Of a stretch of 64,000 bases of DNA, positions 10,351 through 48,490 are shown one piece after another; positions within the stretch are counted from its first letter, which is position 1, and the number at the start of each line of letters is the position of its first letter. Below the pieces are notes generated by a model. The model did not search any database. It was not told the origin of the DNA and saw nothing but the letters and a program-made list of their open reading frames with translations. Location of the stretch: positions 24,737,634 through 24,801,633 of the forward strand of contig OY744609.1 in NCBI GenBank assembly GCA_963556255.1, written 5' to 3'. The stretch is from Allolobophora icterica (lineage: Eukaryota > Annelida > Clitellata > Crassiclitellata > Lumbricidae). The position numbers and the translations under genes were made by a program.

Positions 10351-10870
10351 CAGTGATAGGCACTAAACTATTTTTATTTAGTTAAACTAAAACTGTTTTC
10401 AAACTTAAAAAAATAGTTTAACTAAAGTTGGCAACTGATTTTGGAAATTAGTTAACTAAACTAAAAAAAAGTAGTTAAACTTTTTCCAACTTTTTACGAC
10501 AAACATTTTCACAATAAAAGACGTTTAGTGAATCGTAATAATGCAGAGCGTCAATGACAATTTCACCTTCAAACTGTGCAATGTGTGCTGTTCTGGCATA
10601 CAGTTACACGTGTACTGTAACTAGTGTATGAATAATATTTGAAAACCATGCAGTGTTAAAGTGTTTTTTTGCTGACAGTGTTCAATGTTCACTGTGGAAA
10701 AATAGTTGCATATTGCTGATTTTTTTAGTTAAACTTTTTAGTTAGCAACTAAATTTTTTAGTTAAACTATGTGTTTAACTAGACTTTTTTTAGTTAAACT
10801 TCTTCCTTAACTAAAATTTTTAGTTAAACTAAAAGTTAGCAACTTTTTAGTTAACTATTGGCCATCACTG
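10351..10870. mobile_element. hAT-like MITE rich in TAGTTAAACTA
   Basis: The element starts CAGTGATAGGCACTAAACTA and ends TAGTTAACTATTGGCCATCACTG. The inside is made almost entirely of TTTAGTTAAACT-type words. Flanks GAAATTTG and GCAGTTTG match at 6 of 8 positions, consistent with an aged 8-bp target duplication. No coding sequence remains. Confidence 0.65.
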
Positions 10871-11639
10871 GCAGTTTGTGGGAGTACGAAGGATACATGC
10901 CGTAGGCTATCTCTCACTTTTTGGACTGGAGTGTTTCGTACCCCCACTTTTCATGGCCAGAAGAAACAATGCCCATTATTATTTTCTCCGAGGAAGGCCT
11001 TCAGTTAAGCAACGCGTTGTCAACCGGGTCGCCTCCATTGTCTGCCAATGTGATCAGGTTGGCCGTGCTCCCGAGCTCCTATCTGCGCGAGCTTTGTACT
11101 CGCGCCCAGGCCCGTAGTCAGAGGCAAAATCAAGACGAGGCAAATCCCTTTCCATCCCCGTCCCGTCCCTATTCCTCTCCGCTTCCATATCCTTACCTCA
11201 ACTCTCCTTTTGTCCTTTCCCCTCACCTTCCCATTCAATGCCTCCCCGTCCCGCCCCGTCCCACCCTATTCCCTGCCTTCCCAAACCCTTCCCACCCGCT
11301 CCCCAACCCCTTCTTTTTTAGTGGAGGTCCCGGTCAATTTTTTTATATTTTGATGCTAGTAGGCCTACTCGAGTTTTAGAGCATTTTAAAGCCAATAAAA
11401 GCAACATTTTGTGGTGCCTAAATATGTTTTGGAATGTTGTGTTAAGGTCTGTCTGCAACAGTGATCATGTCTGATGCCGAAGCAAATTTTTAAAGTAAAC
11501 ATTATGTTTTGTGGATTTTGCAGGACTCTTAGGCTAATTGTGTTATTCAACTTGTTCTAACTTCTAAGATGTATTCACACATTTCAGTTTACTAGGGCCT
11601 ACATAACAAACTCGTACTAAGCAAGTTGTGGTTGCAGTT

Positions 11640-11876
11640 CCTCATACTAGAACAGCTATGGCGAAGTCCCGATCTTTTGCCTCAATTGGTCCCTCTCTCT
11701 GGAATACATTGTCTCCTACTCGCTCTCAAATTTTAATAGGTAACCCCTCGTCTTCTTTTGCTTTCCTCAAGACTTATTTCTTTTCTCTTGGCCTTGAGCA
11801 CTGGGAGCGCCTCTGAACGGATCACCCTACTAGAGGCGCTTTAGGCCTATAAATGTTTTAATACAATACAAAACGC
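11640..11876 (+). mobile_element. CR1/L2-like LINE 3' end (family A)
   Basis: A strongly 5'-truncated copy. The last reverse transcriptase codons (MAKSRSFASIGPSLWN ... LEHWERL) end at 11816. The stem-loop GCGCCTCTGAA ... AGAGGCGC and an AATACAATAC tail follow. The terminal peptide matches the intact copy at 1043-3400. Confidence 0.85.
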
Positions 11877-11888
11877 AAGTTCTGTTAC

Positions 11889-11924
11889 ACCTGGGACTAA
11901 CATTTGCAAATGTTAGTCCCAGGT
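11889..11924. repeat. Perfect 36-bp palindrome
   Basis: ACCTGGGACTAACATTTG followed directly by its exact reverse complement, with no spacer. It lies 13 bp after the LINE tail. It could form a cruciform or be a foldback remnant. Confidence 0.85.
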
Positions 11925-13248
11925 TACACAAGACGATGGGTAACAAAATAAAAGTTTAGTTCTTAATATTCGACAACAAAAAAGAGAAAAGTAGTCGTTT
12001 TATAGGTTCTAGACTCAGTATGAACTTGTCTTGTAGCCGATTAAGTCTTCTAATCCTAGTTTATTTAAAGTTATTTCTCAAACTTAATTCGTAATAATTA
12101 TGATTAAAAAACAGAATAGCTAATTTTCAAGGTCAGTAGGCCTATGCATGGTCTTTAGGGATGAGTACGTACACGCTATATATACCCGCGTAGGCCTATA
12201 CCCTCGACTATACAGCCCTGCTCAGACCTCTTTTGGACTACGTACTCTCTGGAAACTCCCTCTGATTTGACAGCGCTCGTGAATAAGCTAGTGCCTTGCA
12301 CTTGGCCTTCGAGTGGCGCCTTAGAAGTTTGGGGAATACGATTACAATTACGATATTATGCCATCTATGATCGATGTTGTTGATGAACAAATAATGCCTA
12401 CGTGTACATGTCTGTTTGGCCTTTGTTGCTGCCTATAGTACGTTTTATCGGAAACTGATCGAAACGTTACGTAATCTACTAGGCCTATAGCTTTGCATAG
12501 GGATATAGGCGTATACTATATGTGGTACACATCACAGCCCAAAACAGCTGCTTAGGTAAATTCTTTGATGTGGACAGGATCACAATGACAAGGAAAGTAA
12601 TTAGAAGCAAACCAGCATGGCAACAATTATGCGTGAACTTAAGCGTCGCTGGTCAGAAACAAATGAAACTTCACTTACTTATTTAGGTTACGATGACGCT
12701 CTTTCTGCGGCCCCAGCTGGTGTCTGTTATCTTTGATCTATGGTTTAGCTTGTTTTCTATATATAGAGAGGAATGGAACTCGTGAAAATCCTACATCAGG
12801 TTACATCCGTAACCACAGATGTCACCCAACTTGAATTTTTATGCGTTTTCATATATTAATGAAAGAAAGTCAACTAAATAATTATATCTGATCTATTTAA
12901 TCTATTCAATATTATATCTAAAATTTACCGATCTATTTAACCTATTAAATACTATATAATTTATAAAATTTACTAAATGCAACTGTGATCTAAACAAGAC
13001 GTGATGTTTCCTGTTCGCCAGAGGGCGCCCTCAAACTAATCACAGGACATTAAATTAGAAGTGTTCATTTATGAAATTTATGGTTCTTGGTAAGAAGTTA
13101 TGGAGAAGTTGCGGTTGATATAATTATATGACAAATAATGAAAGTTTGAAATTTATTGGCACGTGGCAGAGTTCTTTTTTGGAACAGGTCGGTTTGAATT
13201 TTGAATACTGGGAGTTTGTTTTAAAAAAATAGCACAATTTGAACTTAC
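11925..13248. other. No gene seen
   Basis: AT-rich with many TAGGCCTA words. A 24-bp word at 12272-12295 is an exact inverted copy of sequence at 4275-4298 in the micro-exon array, with weaker similarity continuing about 45 bp, so a diverged piece of that repeat is present here. A 39-codon frame at 12617-12736 is not otherwise supported. Confidence 0.4.
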
Positions 13249-13303
13249 TGTGGAGTGGAAGTTCATCTGTGGGCCGTGCAGGAATTTCATCAACCGCAGA
13301 CAT
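13249..13303 (-). CDS. Possible first coding exon, minus strand
   Basis: ATG at 13301-13303 begins MSAVDEIPARPTDELPLH and ends one base into a codon at a consensus donor (CACA|GTAAGTTC). That phase matches the frame entering 10001-10076. No transcription signal is proven, though a TATA-like GTATATAAAC and a TCCCATAATGCA word lie about 400-480 bp upstream. The short acidic, proline-containing peptide has no recognised family. Confidence 0.35.
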
Positions 13304-13994
13304 AATTTTAATGTTTAAAAGTCGTATATAAAGTTTAAAAAGTTATTATGTTGCGTGGGACAGTCTTGCGCGTTGCCTACGTCAATGGATTACATAAAAC
13401 TACTTGTTCAGACTAATGTAAAAAAAATAGCGTGGAACTCGGTAGCAATGTGATTGAGAAGTAAATGTACACTCGCTCAGTAAGAAGGGGTAATCTATCG
13501 TTTTAACGTCCAAAATTATTCCACCATTCTATATGGTTTCAGCATCACAAACTGATTTCAACGTTCACCTGCAAAAGTTCTCAAGTCTATGATAATGTGT
13601 AAAATAAGCATAAACAACCAGAACCAAAATGAATTTGGAAGAAACCTGAATAAATGAACGTGTATGCATATCACGGTAATCTTGCAGACTGAGTGCCTGT
13701 ATATAAACAACATGGTTGCCACTGACTTCGCTCCAGTAGAGCGCTGCTACTTACCAGACACATCCCATAATGCAATTCGCTAAGTAAGTAAGTCACGAAC
13801 ATGAATTTTTATTACAGTTCGTATTCGTGTGTATTCGAATTTAGAAAACGTGAAAGAAGGCATTTATATTCGCACTCTGTTGCCATTTCAGACACTTACT
13901 ACTTTATTTCTGTTTTGTGAGATGCTCATTATAGTTCATGTTTGGGTAATACTGCAAACGGCGGTCCCAAATTATAAAATCGCTATGTATTCAC

Positions 13995-14023
13995 ATATGT
14001 ACGTATGCATGTATGTACATGTG

Positions 14024-14057
<34 letters not shown>

Positions 14058-14105
14058 TGTACATGTGTATATATGTATGTATGTATGTACATGTGTATAT
14101 ATGTA
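13995..14105. repeat. (TATG)n microsatellite, left part
   Basis: Imperfect GTAT/TATG repeats with interspersed TACATGTGTATA words. It continues after the nested element at 14106-15001, which split an originally single array. Confidence 0.95.
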
Positions 14106-15001
14106 CAGTCTGGTCTCGTTAACACGCCCCCGTTTTACACGCCATTCCGCTTAACGCGAAGTCGTTTTATGTCCCCCAAAGCAATTAACATAACACGCCA
14201 TACCGGTTAACGCGTGTGGCTTACATGGACCGTTGTACAGCGCTATAATATCGACTTTTACAGCCGGATGTAACTCTAATTCAATCATGGCACATGCTCT
14301 GAACAGCGCATTTATTTGTCATTTTTTGGAAACTTTACCTCATCTAGGCCAAGATAATATAATTCAGCAAAGAAATAAGTGGAAGATATTTGTAGAATGA
14401 GAACGCAAACGCGTATTTCAACCAATGAAAACTGATATCTAAATCTATCGCGTGTGTAAATAATCCAAGATGGCGGACACTCGCGGACATTCTAAATCGA
14501 CGTTTGCTTGAGGAATTAAATTCAAATGATGACAATTTCGATGAATCTAACAATAAAAAACCCTCTGAGGTATCAAGTGACGAAAATAAAGTGGCTTTGG
14601 GCAAAGGCATTCTGACTTTGACGCTAGTTTACACGTGGCATGCGGAGTATGTTGTCCGAGCGGGAAAATGGGATGCAAATATCGGGTGACTTCGGCGAGT
14701 TTTTATTAAATTTTATTTATTAGGTTATTGGGTTACAGTATTTCAGCATTATACTTTAAAATTAGATCAAAAACTACACGTAGCGTTCATTTATTTTTGT
14801 AATATTTTTAACTGAAACAAAGTAACTTCAACTCGCGTCTGGCTAGGAGAACCGCACAGTGGCATGATTGGAGAACATTTCAGGTCATTAGACATTGTTA
14901 CTATTTAACTCAAGTGTTATCCCGTTTAACGCGCGGTCCGGTTTACGCGCTGTATCATAAGGCATGTCCCCCAAGGGGGGCGTGTTAACGAGACCGGACT
15001 G
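14106..15001. mobile_element. pogo/Tigger-like non-autonomous element
   Basis: The 896-bp element has termini CAGTCTGGTCTCGTTAACACG / CGTGTTAACGAGACCGGACTG and a TA target duplication (14104-14105, 15002-15003). It sits inside the microsatellite. Words ACGCC and TTAACGCG recur near both ends. A short frame (from 14504, LEELNSNDDNFDESNNKKPSE) may be the acidic tail of a former transposase; no catalytic domain is seen. Confidence 0.75.
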
Positions 15002-15345
15002 TATGTATGTATGTATGTATGTATGTATGTATGTACATGTGTATGTATGTATGTACATGTGTATATATGTATGTACGTGTGTATGTATGTATGTATGTAC
15101 GTGTGTATGTATGTATGTATGTATGTATGTACGTACGTACGTACATGTATCTTTGTATGTATGTATGTATGTATGTATGTATGTACGTGTGTGTATGTAT
15201 GTGTGTAGGCATGTATGTGTGTGTATTTATGTATGTGCATACATACATACATACATACACACGTACATGCATACACACGTACATACATACATACAATGTC
15301 ATACATACATACATACATAGATACACATGTACATACATACATACA

Positions 15346-15379
<34 letters not shown>

Positions 15380-15407
15380 CATATATACATACATACATAC
15401 ATACATT

Positions 15408-15439
<32 letters not shown>

Positions 15440-15452
15440 CACACATACATTT
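15002..15452. repeat. Strand-switching (GTAT)n / (ATAC)n microsatellite
   Basis: About 235 bp of GTAT repeats switch near 15236 to about 215 bp of ATAC repeats, the reverse complement of the first half, making a long imperfect palindrome. All long reading frames here are repeat artefacts. Confidence 0.95.
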
Positions 15453-15604
15453 CTTGTCTTTATATTAAATTCCTATGTGAACCCATTACTACATACCCGT
15501 TTATTTAATTTGATAATTTGGGACCGCCGTTTGCAGTATAACCCATGTTTGTTACTTACTTAGAGAATTGCATTATAGGATATGGCTGGTAGGTAGCAGT
15601 GCTC

Positions 15605-16082
15605 GGTTGCGTACCGAATCCCCGAAACGAATTTCGTCCAGACCCCCAAAATCGAAATCGACACTATCAAGCCTAATTAGGATGCACATATGTGGCCTCC
15701 TGAGATACATAAAGGCCACGTTAGGTCTATGTCATGTATCAGAGTTCAAATAGTTTTTAGGGATGTCGACTAATTTCTACAAAACTGTTTTCGGGAAATC
15801 GAGCTGTTGTGTACTTTCAGCATTTTCAGGGATTCGGGTTGACCCCACAGCACTCTGTTGAGCAAAGTCAGTGGCAACTTTATTGTTTATATACACAGGC
15901 ACTCAGTCTGCATGATTACCTATATCACAACCAATTATTTGGGCAGGAGAGATGGTTGAATAACACGCTGGCACAAAGATCACGAGGACGCGCATAATGT
16001 GCATAACATAAAGAGACGTGATAACCTTGCCATTACATCAACAGATGTATTGTTATTGTGTAGTTTTTGTTGTGTATTGCAG
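15605..16082. other. Upstream region of the PIWI gene with a dispersed repeat
   Basis: 15770-15850 (AAACTGTTTTCGGGAAATCG ... GATTCGGGTTGACCCC) is an inverted copy of the sequence at the right edge of the window (63883-63965). No 5' UTR exon could be identified before the acceptor at 16082. The TATTGCAG acceptor shows that transcription starts further upstream. Confidence 0.4.
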
Positions 16083-16107
16083 GAAGTGTCTTAACCTGTG
16101 GAAGCGA

Positions 16108-43458
<27,351 letters not shown>

Positions 43459-44923
43459 TGTTCTGTTGCTGTTTGCGAATGGAGTGTTGCCGATATTGGT
43501 TCTTTATTTTGTCCTCTGTTTGTTTTAAGTTTGAGTTTTAAGGCATTTCTTTTTGAACAGTTTTCTTGTAACTGAATGACTCGGTTGCCTACTGAAGGGC
43601 TACAAAGTAGGTGGATTGGTGTTTAGTTGAGCAGACTTTGGTTCAAACAGTAATCTGAAATGCATGACTGTTTGTAGCATTGTTCTGGTTGTAACAGTGT
43701 TAAATCTGCATGTATTTTTTTATAATACGCCATATGCATATTTGTCAATTTTTGTGCAGCCAGACAACCTGTAATGTTACAAACTTAGCTTCGTTTCAAT
43801 TGTTTTTTGGATTCTGAAATATCGGAAAACTTACAGATATTTAGTTTTAGATTATGATTGTAGTTTCTAGTTTGATAGGCTAATGGCATTTATTTCAGGT
43901 TAAGTCGGTTACAAACTAAATTAATTTGGTTTGTGCTATCCGACATCATTTTGTTGGATTAGCTGTCTAGTTTGGATGATTGGATATAGTCAGATTACCT
44001 CAGAGATCATGAAGAGTATGACTGTTAATTTGTTTTCATGTGAACCAATTACACGGACAAGCAGATCGTGCAGCCAATAGGGGCTTCTTTTTACAAGTAA
44101 TACTCTGTTTCGATGGTTAATGTGTTATAAAATTGTCTGCTATGAACTTCTGAAATTGCACAGAAACTTTGAAACTGTTCAGTTAAAGCACGTGATGCTA
44201 AGGTGAAATGAGTATTGAGTTTCATTAACATATTCTGTCTGATACGTCAACAATACTTCAAATGACCACTGCAGAGAAAGGCAAAAAGCCTACTCTACAT
44301 GCCACTAAGAATGCACAATATTCAAATGATGCTCTCAATATGCAAATGATCCTAGTGGCTGAAGTTTATCAACCGGTAACGTTTGGTGCTGCATTTCTAA
44401 GGGTACCTGTTCCTTTATTCAATATGCCGGATGCATACATGCTTCTGCCAACCAGAACATTGTCACTGTTTGAACAAAGTTGGCTATCACTTGCAGAAGT
44501 CATTCTCGTACATTCTTTTTTGTCTCGTTAAACCAACTACATGCAAGCGGCCAGCACGTCTCTTTTTGGCTGACATTGGTCACGCTTCACATTGCACTAC
44601 ATCCCCATCGCGTTCTAGATCACTCGTTAACATAATATTTTCACTTGCTTGCCTTCTGCTTCTTCTGTCTAGTGACCGTGAACTGAATCCTGGCCTTGGT
44701 TGTCTTTACACCATTGATTTCTGTCACCTAATTCACTTCACTGCTAAAAATCTCCATCACTACTAAATTATATCTGTTATTATTCCATTTATATTTTTAC
44801 TTTGATAGAAACCAGGCTTCAGTTGCACTAAGCACCTTCATTCATTTCTGATGTAATATCTTTGGGAGCCATGGTTTGGCCCAAAGGCGCCACTTCTCAC
44901 ACAAGTTTTGGTTCTGTGACACC
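43459..44923. other. PIWI 3' flank; no further gene seen
   Basis: AT-rich DNA presumably holding the PIWI 3' UTR. No further exon or element is clear up to the hAT at 44924. Fragments near 44540-44700 (RSRSLVNIIFSLACLLLLL) could be decayed retroelement sequence but cannot be assigned. Confidence 0.4.
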
Positions 44924-45271
44924 CAGAGGCGCGTTTACAGAAAACGGGGCCCTAGGCGCAAACATATTTGGGGGTCCTTCTGAACTTGTAGACTGAGAGT
45001 CTGATACTCTTGTGGTGTTTAGCCGATCATGTGCAAAAATCCACGAAGCTGAACTTGAAACCGTTTTTGTGAGTATTATTGGCACTGTAATTATGATTAG
45101 TTATAAAAGATATTTTCAAGGAATGTGAAGTTATTTCATATCATAATTTTAGTAAATACAGTCAAAATTTTATTTTTTATAACTAAAAAAATTTTCGTTC
45201 GTTTGGGGCCCCTCCGAGATTTGGGGGCCCTAGGCGCGCGCCTAGTGCGCCTAATGGTAAACGCGCCTCTG
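44924..45271. mobile_element. hAT MITE (CAGAGGCGCGTTTAC termini)
   Basis: The 348-bp element has termini CAGAGGCGCGTTTAC / GTAAACGCGCCTCTG, an exact 8-bp duplication GTGACACC (44916-44923, 45272-45279), and subterminal GGGGCCCTAGGCGC words on both sides. Non-coding. Confidence 0.92.
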
Positions 45272-45430
45272 GTGACACCAAGGCAGAAGCATGCTCACAC
45301 AACTTTTTAGCTAGTGCTTTGTATTTGATGCATACTAAAGTAGTTACTGACTTAATGTGCTATAGACGCTTTTCACTTCATCAGTATATAGTATAATAAA
45401 CTTTTCCAGTGGCTGTAAAAATGACAAAAT

Positions 45431-45867
45431 TAGGGCTGTACCGAATAGGTGATTATCACTATTCGGCCGAATACGAATAATTGGACCAACTATTCGGCCG
45501 AATTCGAATACGAATAGTGTACAAAATAGGTCTACCGACAACATTCAAGATTTCAAATGTAAGCAAAGGTTTCAGTTCAGTAAATTTAATACATAAACTA
45601 CAAGTAAACAGTTAACTACATGCAATTTTTGCATCCTTTAGCCAGTCTGTGTAAACTAGGAATGGAACTAATTTACTAAACTTAGAAATTGTCACTTACA
45701 GCTAAGTTAACGCATGAATGCTGCGTTAGCTTTCAACCGAAACAGATGTCACGTGACCACTATTCGTATTCGGTCCGACCGCTACTATTCGGCCGAATAC
45801 CGAATAGGTATTTGGCCCACTATTCGGCCCCAAAGCGAATACGAAGCGAATATTCGGTACAGCCCTT
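45431..45867. mobile_element. hAT MITE (TAGGGCTGTACCGAA termini)
   Basis: The 437-bp element has termini TAGGGCTGTACCGAATA / TATTCGGTACAGCCCTT, an exact 8-bp duplication GACAAAAT (45423-45430, 45868-45875), and many ATTCGGCCGAATAC palindromes inside. Non-coding. Confidence 0.9.
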
Positions 45868-45875
45868 GACAAAAT

Positions 45876-48322
45876 ATTCCTAAAGGTTTCATTGGATATA
45901 ATGTATAATTTTATCCACTTTCGGTCTGTCCTTGGCTCACACAACTTTTGAACACTTCCTGGGCCACCGCCCACCGAATGTCTCCATCTTTTTCTCAGAG
46001 CCTTGGCTGTAAGGTCGAGGTATATAGGCCTACATGTACATGTATATAGAGGGCTAGCTTTTCTCTACAAGGTCCTATCATAAACTGTCTCGTTTCCCTT
46101 TTCCCTACCAGCATGCCATCTGAGGCCAATATATTACAATGTGGGACTGTTACAGACCCACATGGTCCCATCAATTGCTTATGAACATGCCATATATGCT
46201 GGAAGAGTTCCAAGTCCACACCCAAATGTTTACTGACATAGAAGACCTTCGTCACTTTGCTGTCTGGCTTCCTTACAGAATTTCAAACTTTACTTGAGTG
46301 CTTGGTCTCCTTTCCTTCAGAATTAATTGTAACACATTATGTATGCGATTTCTATAGTAGTATGGATACTTCAGACAAACTCATTAAAATACAAGGACCA
46401 CCTTTGTCCGTGAGCTGTGTTTCCTATCCGACTCGTGATGTGGGTCATACGTTAGTTCTCTTGATGATTTGCAGCTCCTCCTCTTCCACTGTTAAGAAAC
46501 TTCCCTTGTGAAACGTCTATTCGATCATATTGCCCTTGCTGTTACCTACTCCTGAATCACCTTCTGCACGTGGAAAAACTAGACGTTTCCACCTTTAAAT
46601 CTGACATATGCCTACGTAAAGAATGCTCATAAAGACATTTATGTTAAGCTTCGCGTTATTTCGAACAGAACCACAAAAATATTATTGACCATGCAATAAC
46701 CAGATTCTGAATTCTATAGCTGGATCAGAATTTATTTCAACATCACCGGTTGCCAGTGAAAGTTTTCTCTACCTAGTGTATCAAGAGCTGCAGCCGTTGA
46801 CCAACTGACCCAGGCACGGCGCGGGTTATGGGGCATGATTGTAACTAACGAGGTAACAATCCGGAAGGCATCGTCGTCGAAATTATGTCATCATGACGGC
46901 GTCATCATCATTAATGTTTGCCCGAAATGGTTGCTGCTGCTGTTCTTTTTTCTTTCTTCTAACTGTGATCATAATAATCCTGGTCATCATCTTGATCGCA
47001 ACGACGTCATCATTATCCGTCTATCCCGGTTAGTTAGGGCGCACGTCCCATCACTGGCGGCGATCTTATCTGACAGGTGGGGGGGGGACACGGGACACAA
47101 ACTGATCTGGTCTAAAATGTTTAACTTTTTTGGTGTTTCTTCAAAATTTGGGGAACTGTATGCTATGTTCCCCGCTGTTAAAGGTGGGGTCTTGTCTCCC
47201 TCGACACCTTGGGATCGCTGCCCATGCACTTCTGTGCGTGAGGCTGCAAGTTCGCTTACCGAAGGTGGCTCGATTCAGAGATTTCAATCTCGGGCTAGCA
47301 CGGTCTATGCACGGCCTGCCAGCATATGCTCACATGATGGAACTCGTGTAGGGTCCACTTGCCCATATTGACCCGGATAAAGCCCACAAGGGTATCGGCT
47401 AATGCCCATAAAAATGCTGGCGTGGGACACATTGAGATTGGCAGTGGCGTTGAACACGTTGCAGCGGTGGTGGAGCCGACCAGAAGGGGCGCCAGATAAA
47501 TTGGCTAGGATGGCATGGTATATAGGCCTATAGTATGGCATTTGTTGTGTATGAATCCTCATGCATATCCCCATGCAGTGTTGTAGCCTAGGCCTAGTTG
47601 TCAATAAAAGCTGAGGGGGTCGAACATTTTACAAATTACCAAAGTAGGTTACACGAACGCAGATCAAAATCTAATGTCACTATATATGTTGCACCAGACA
47701 AAACAGCCGACGACTGGCTAGATTTTATATTCCCTCCCCCCCCCCACAGTTTACGATCATAGTACCTTGTAGAGGAAAGCTACTCCTCTATATAGGCCCT
47801 ACCTCGACCTTCCAGCCGAGGCTCTCAGAGAAAGATGTTAAGCTCAGATCTTTTCAGGTGGCTGCATGAAGAGGGTCAGCATATGCTAGGGGTTTGACCC
47901 CCACGTACCCCACCTCCCAACAATGAAAACACTAGGCCTATATATCCCCTCAAACACAGCCTAACTTACTTACATAACGCAGTGATCTACGATGGTTTCG
48001 TCAAATTTGTTCTGAAACGCATTTATGACGCATATATATGTGGCGAACAATACACTTGGCAAAACAAAACTGTTCTAGGTGAAACATTAGGCATAATATT
48101 TTGTTTAATAATTTTGTTATGTAACTCGAATGTCTAATGCAGACGAATCGAGTGCCAGAGTTTCTGCTTCTGCCAGAGACCTATACATACAGACTGTACA
48201 GGCCTCTAAAAGAACAATTAACAACTCGATCGTCAAAGTCATCTGTCGCATTTCGACCAATGCAGAACATCATCGTCTGCCAGTTGTTCGCCACAGAGAG
48301 CAGCCAAGAATGTCGTCTTCGT
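45876..48322. other. No convincing gene; dispersed repeat fragments
   Basis: 47030-47320 shares GCGCACGTCCCATC and AATCTCGGGCTAGCAC words with 5880-6010. An 80-codon minus frame at 46987-47229 has no recognised family. TAGGCCTA words are frequent. Nothing else can be assigned. Confidence 0.4.
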
Positions 48323-48490
48323 TTATTTCTGTTTTGGTGCCGCCTGCTCCTTCTTTTTTCCTCCGGCTGCTCCTCCAGCTCCTCCTCCTCCTCCGACGGT
48401 CTTAGAACTGTCCTTGGTCTGTGCCGCTGTTCCTCCTGTCTTCTCAGTTGTCGCCTCGGCCTTCTTGTCTCCTGCTTTCTTGGGCGGCAT
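48323..48490 (-). CDS. Possible small basic protein or first exon (MPPKK start)
   Basis: A 55-codon minus-strand frame reads MPPKKAGDKKAEATTEKTG, then a Gly/Ala-rich stretch and a Lys-rich end (KKKEQAAPKQK), and stops with TAA at 48323-48325. MPPKK is a common N-terminus of many unrelated basic proteins. The composition (Lys, Gly, Ala, Thr) looks protein-like, but low-complexity GGA repeats explain much of it. It could be a first exon, a small protein or chance. Confidence 0.3.
   Translation of the reverse strand: MPPKKAGDKKAEATTEKTGGTAAQTKDSSKTVGGGGGAGGAAGGKKKEQAAPKQK

Larger units (their letters stand above)
13740..15604. repeat. Outer inverted repeat enclosing a tetranucleotide array
   Basis: The left arm (13740-13803, continued at 13941-13975 after about 137 bp) and the right arm (15512-15604) are inverted copies. 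Both contain the words CATAATGCAATTC, CTAAGTAAGTAA and GCAAACGGCGGTCCCAAATTAT. Between them lie a TATG/ATAC microsatellite and a nested DNA transposon. The layout resembles a terminal-inverted-repeat element whose interior is mostly microsatellite. The target duplication is not clear. Confidence 0.65.

Noticed and set aside
12617..12736. 39-codon frame MATIMRELKRRWSETNETS...
   Set aside because: Composition looks protein-like but there is no splice, promoter or homology support and the length is within chance.
13829..15563. Long reading frames of MYVC/HTYI repeats on both strands
   Set aside because: They are translations of the TATG/ATAC microsatellite, present in nearly every frame, with no splice or start support.
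46987..47229. 80-codon minus-strand frame (MHGQRSQGVEGDKTPP...)
   Set aside because: Overlaps a dispersed repeat and shows no recognised domain.
48130..48405. 91-codon plus-strand frame (MSNADESSARVSAS...)
   Set aside because: Ends in a low-complexity Leu/Arg run that is the antisense of the Gly-rich minus frame; no independent support.
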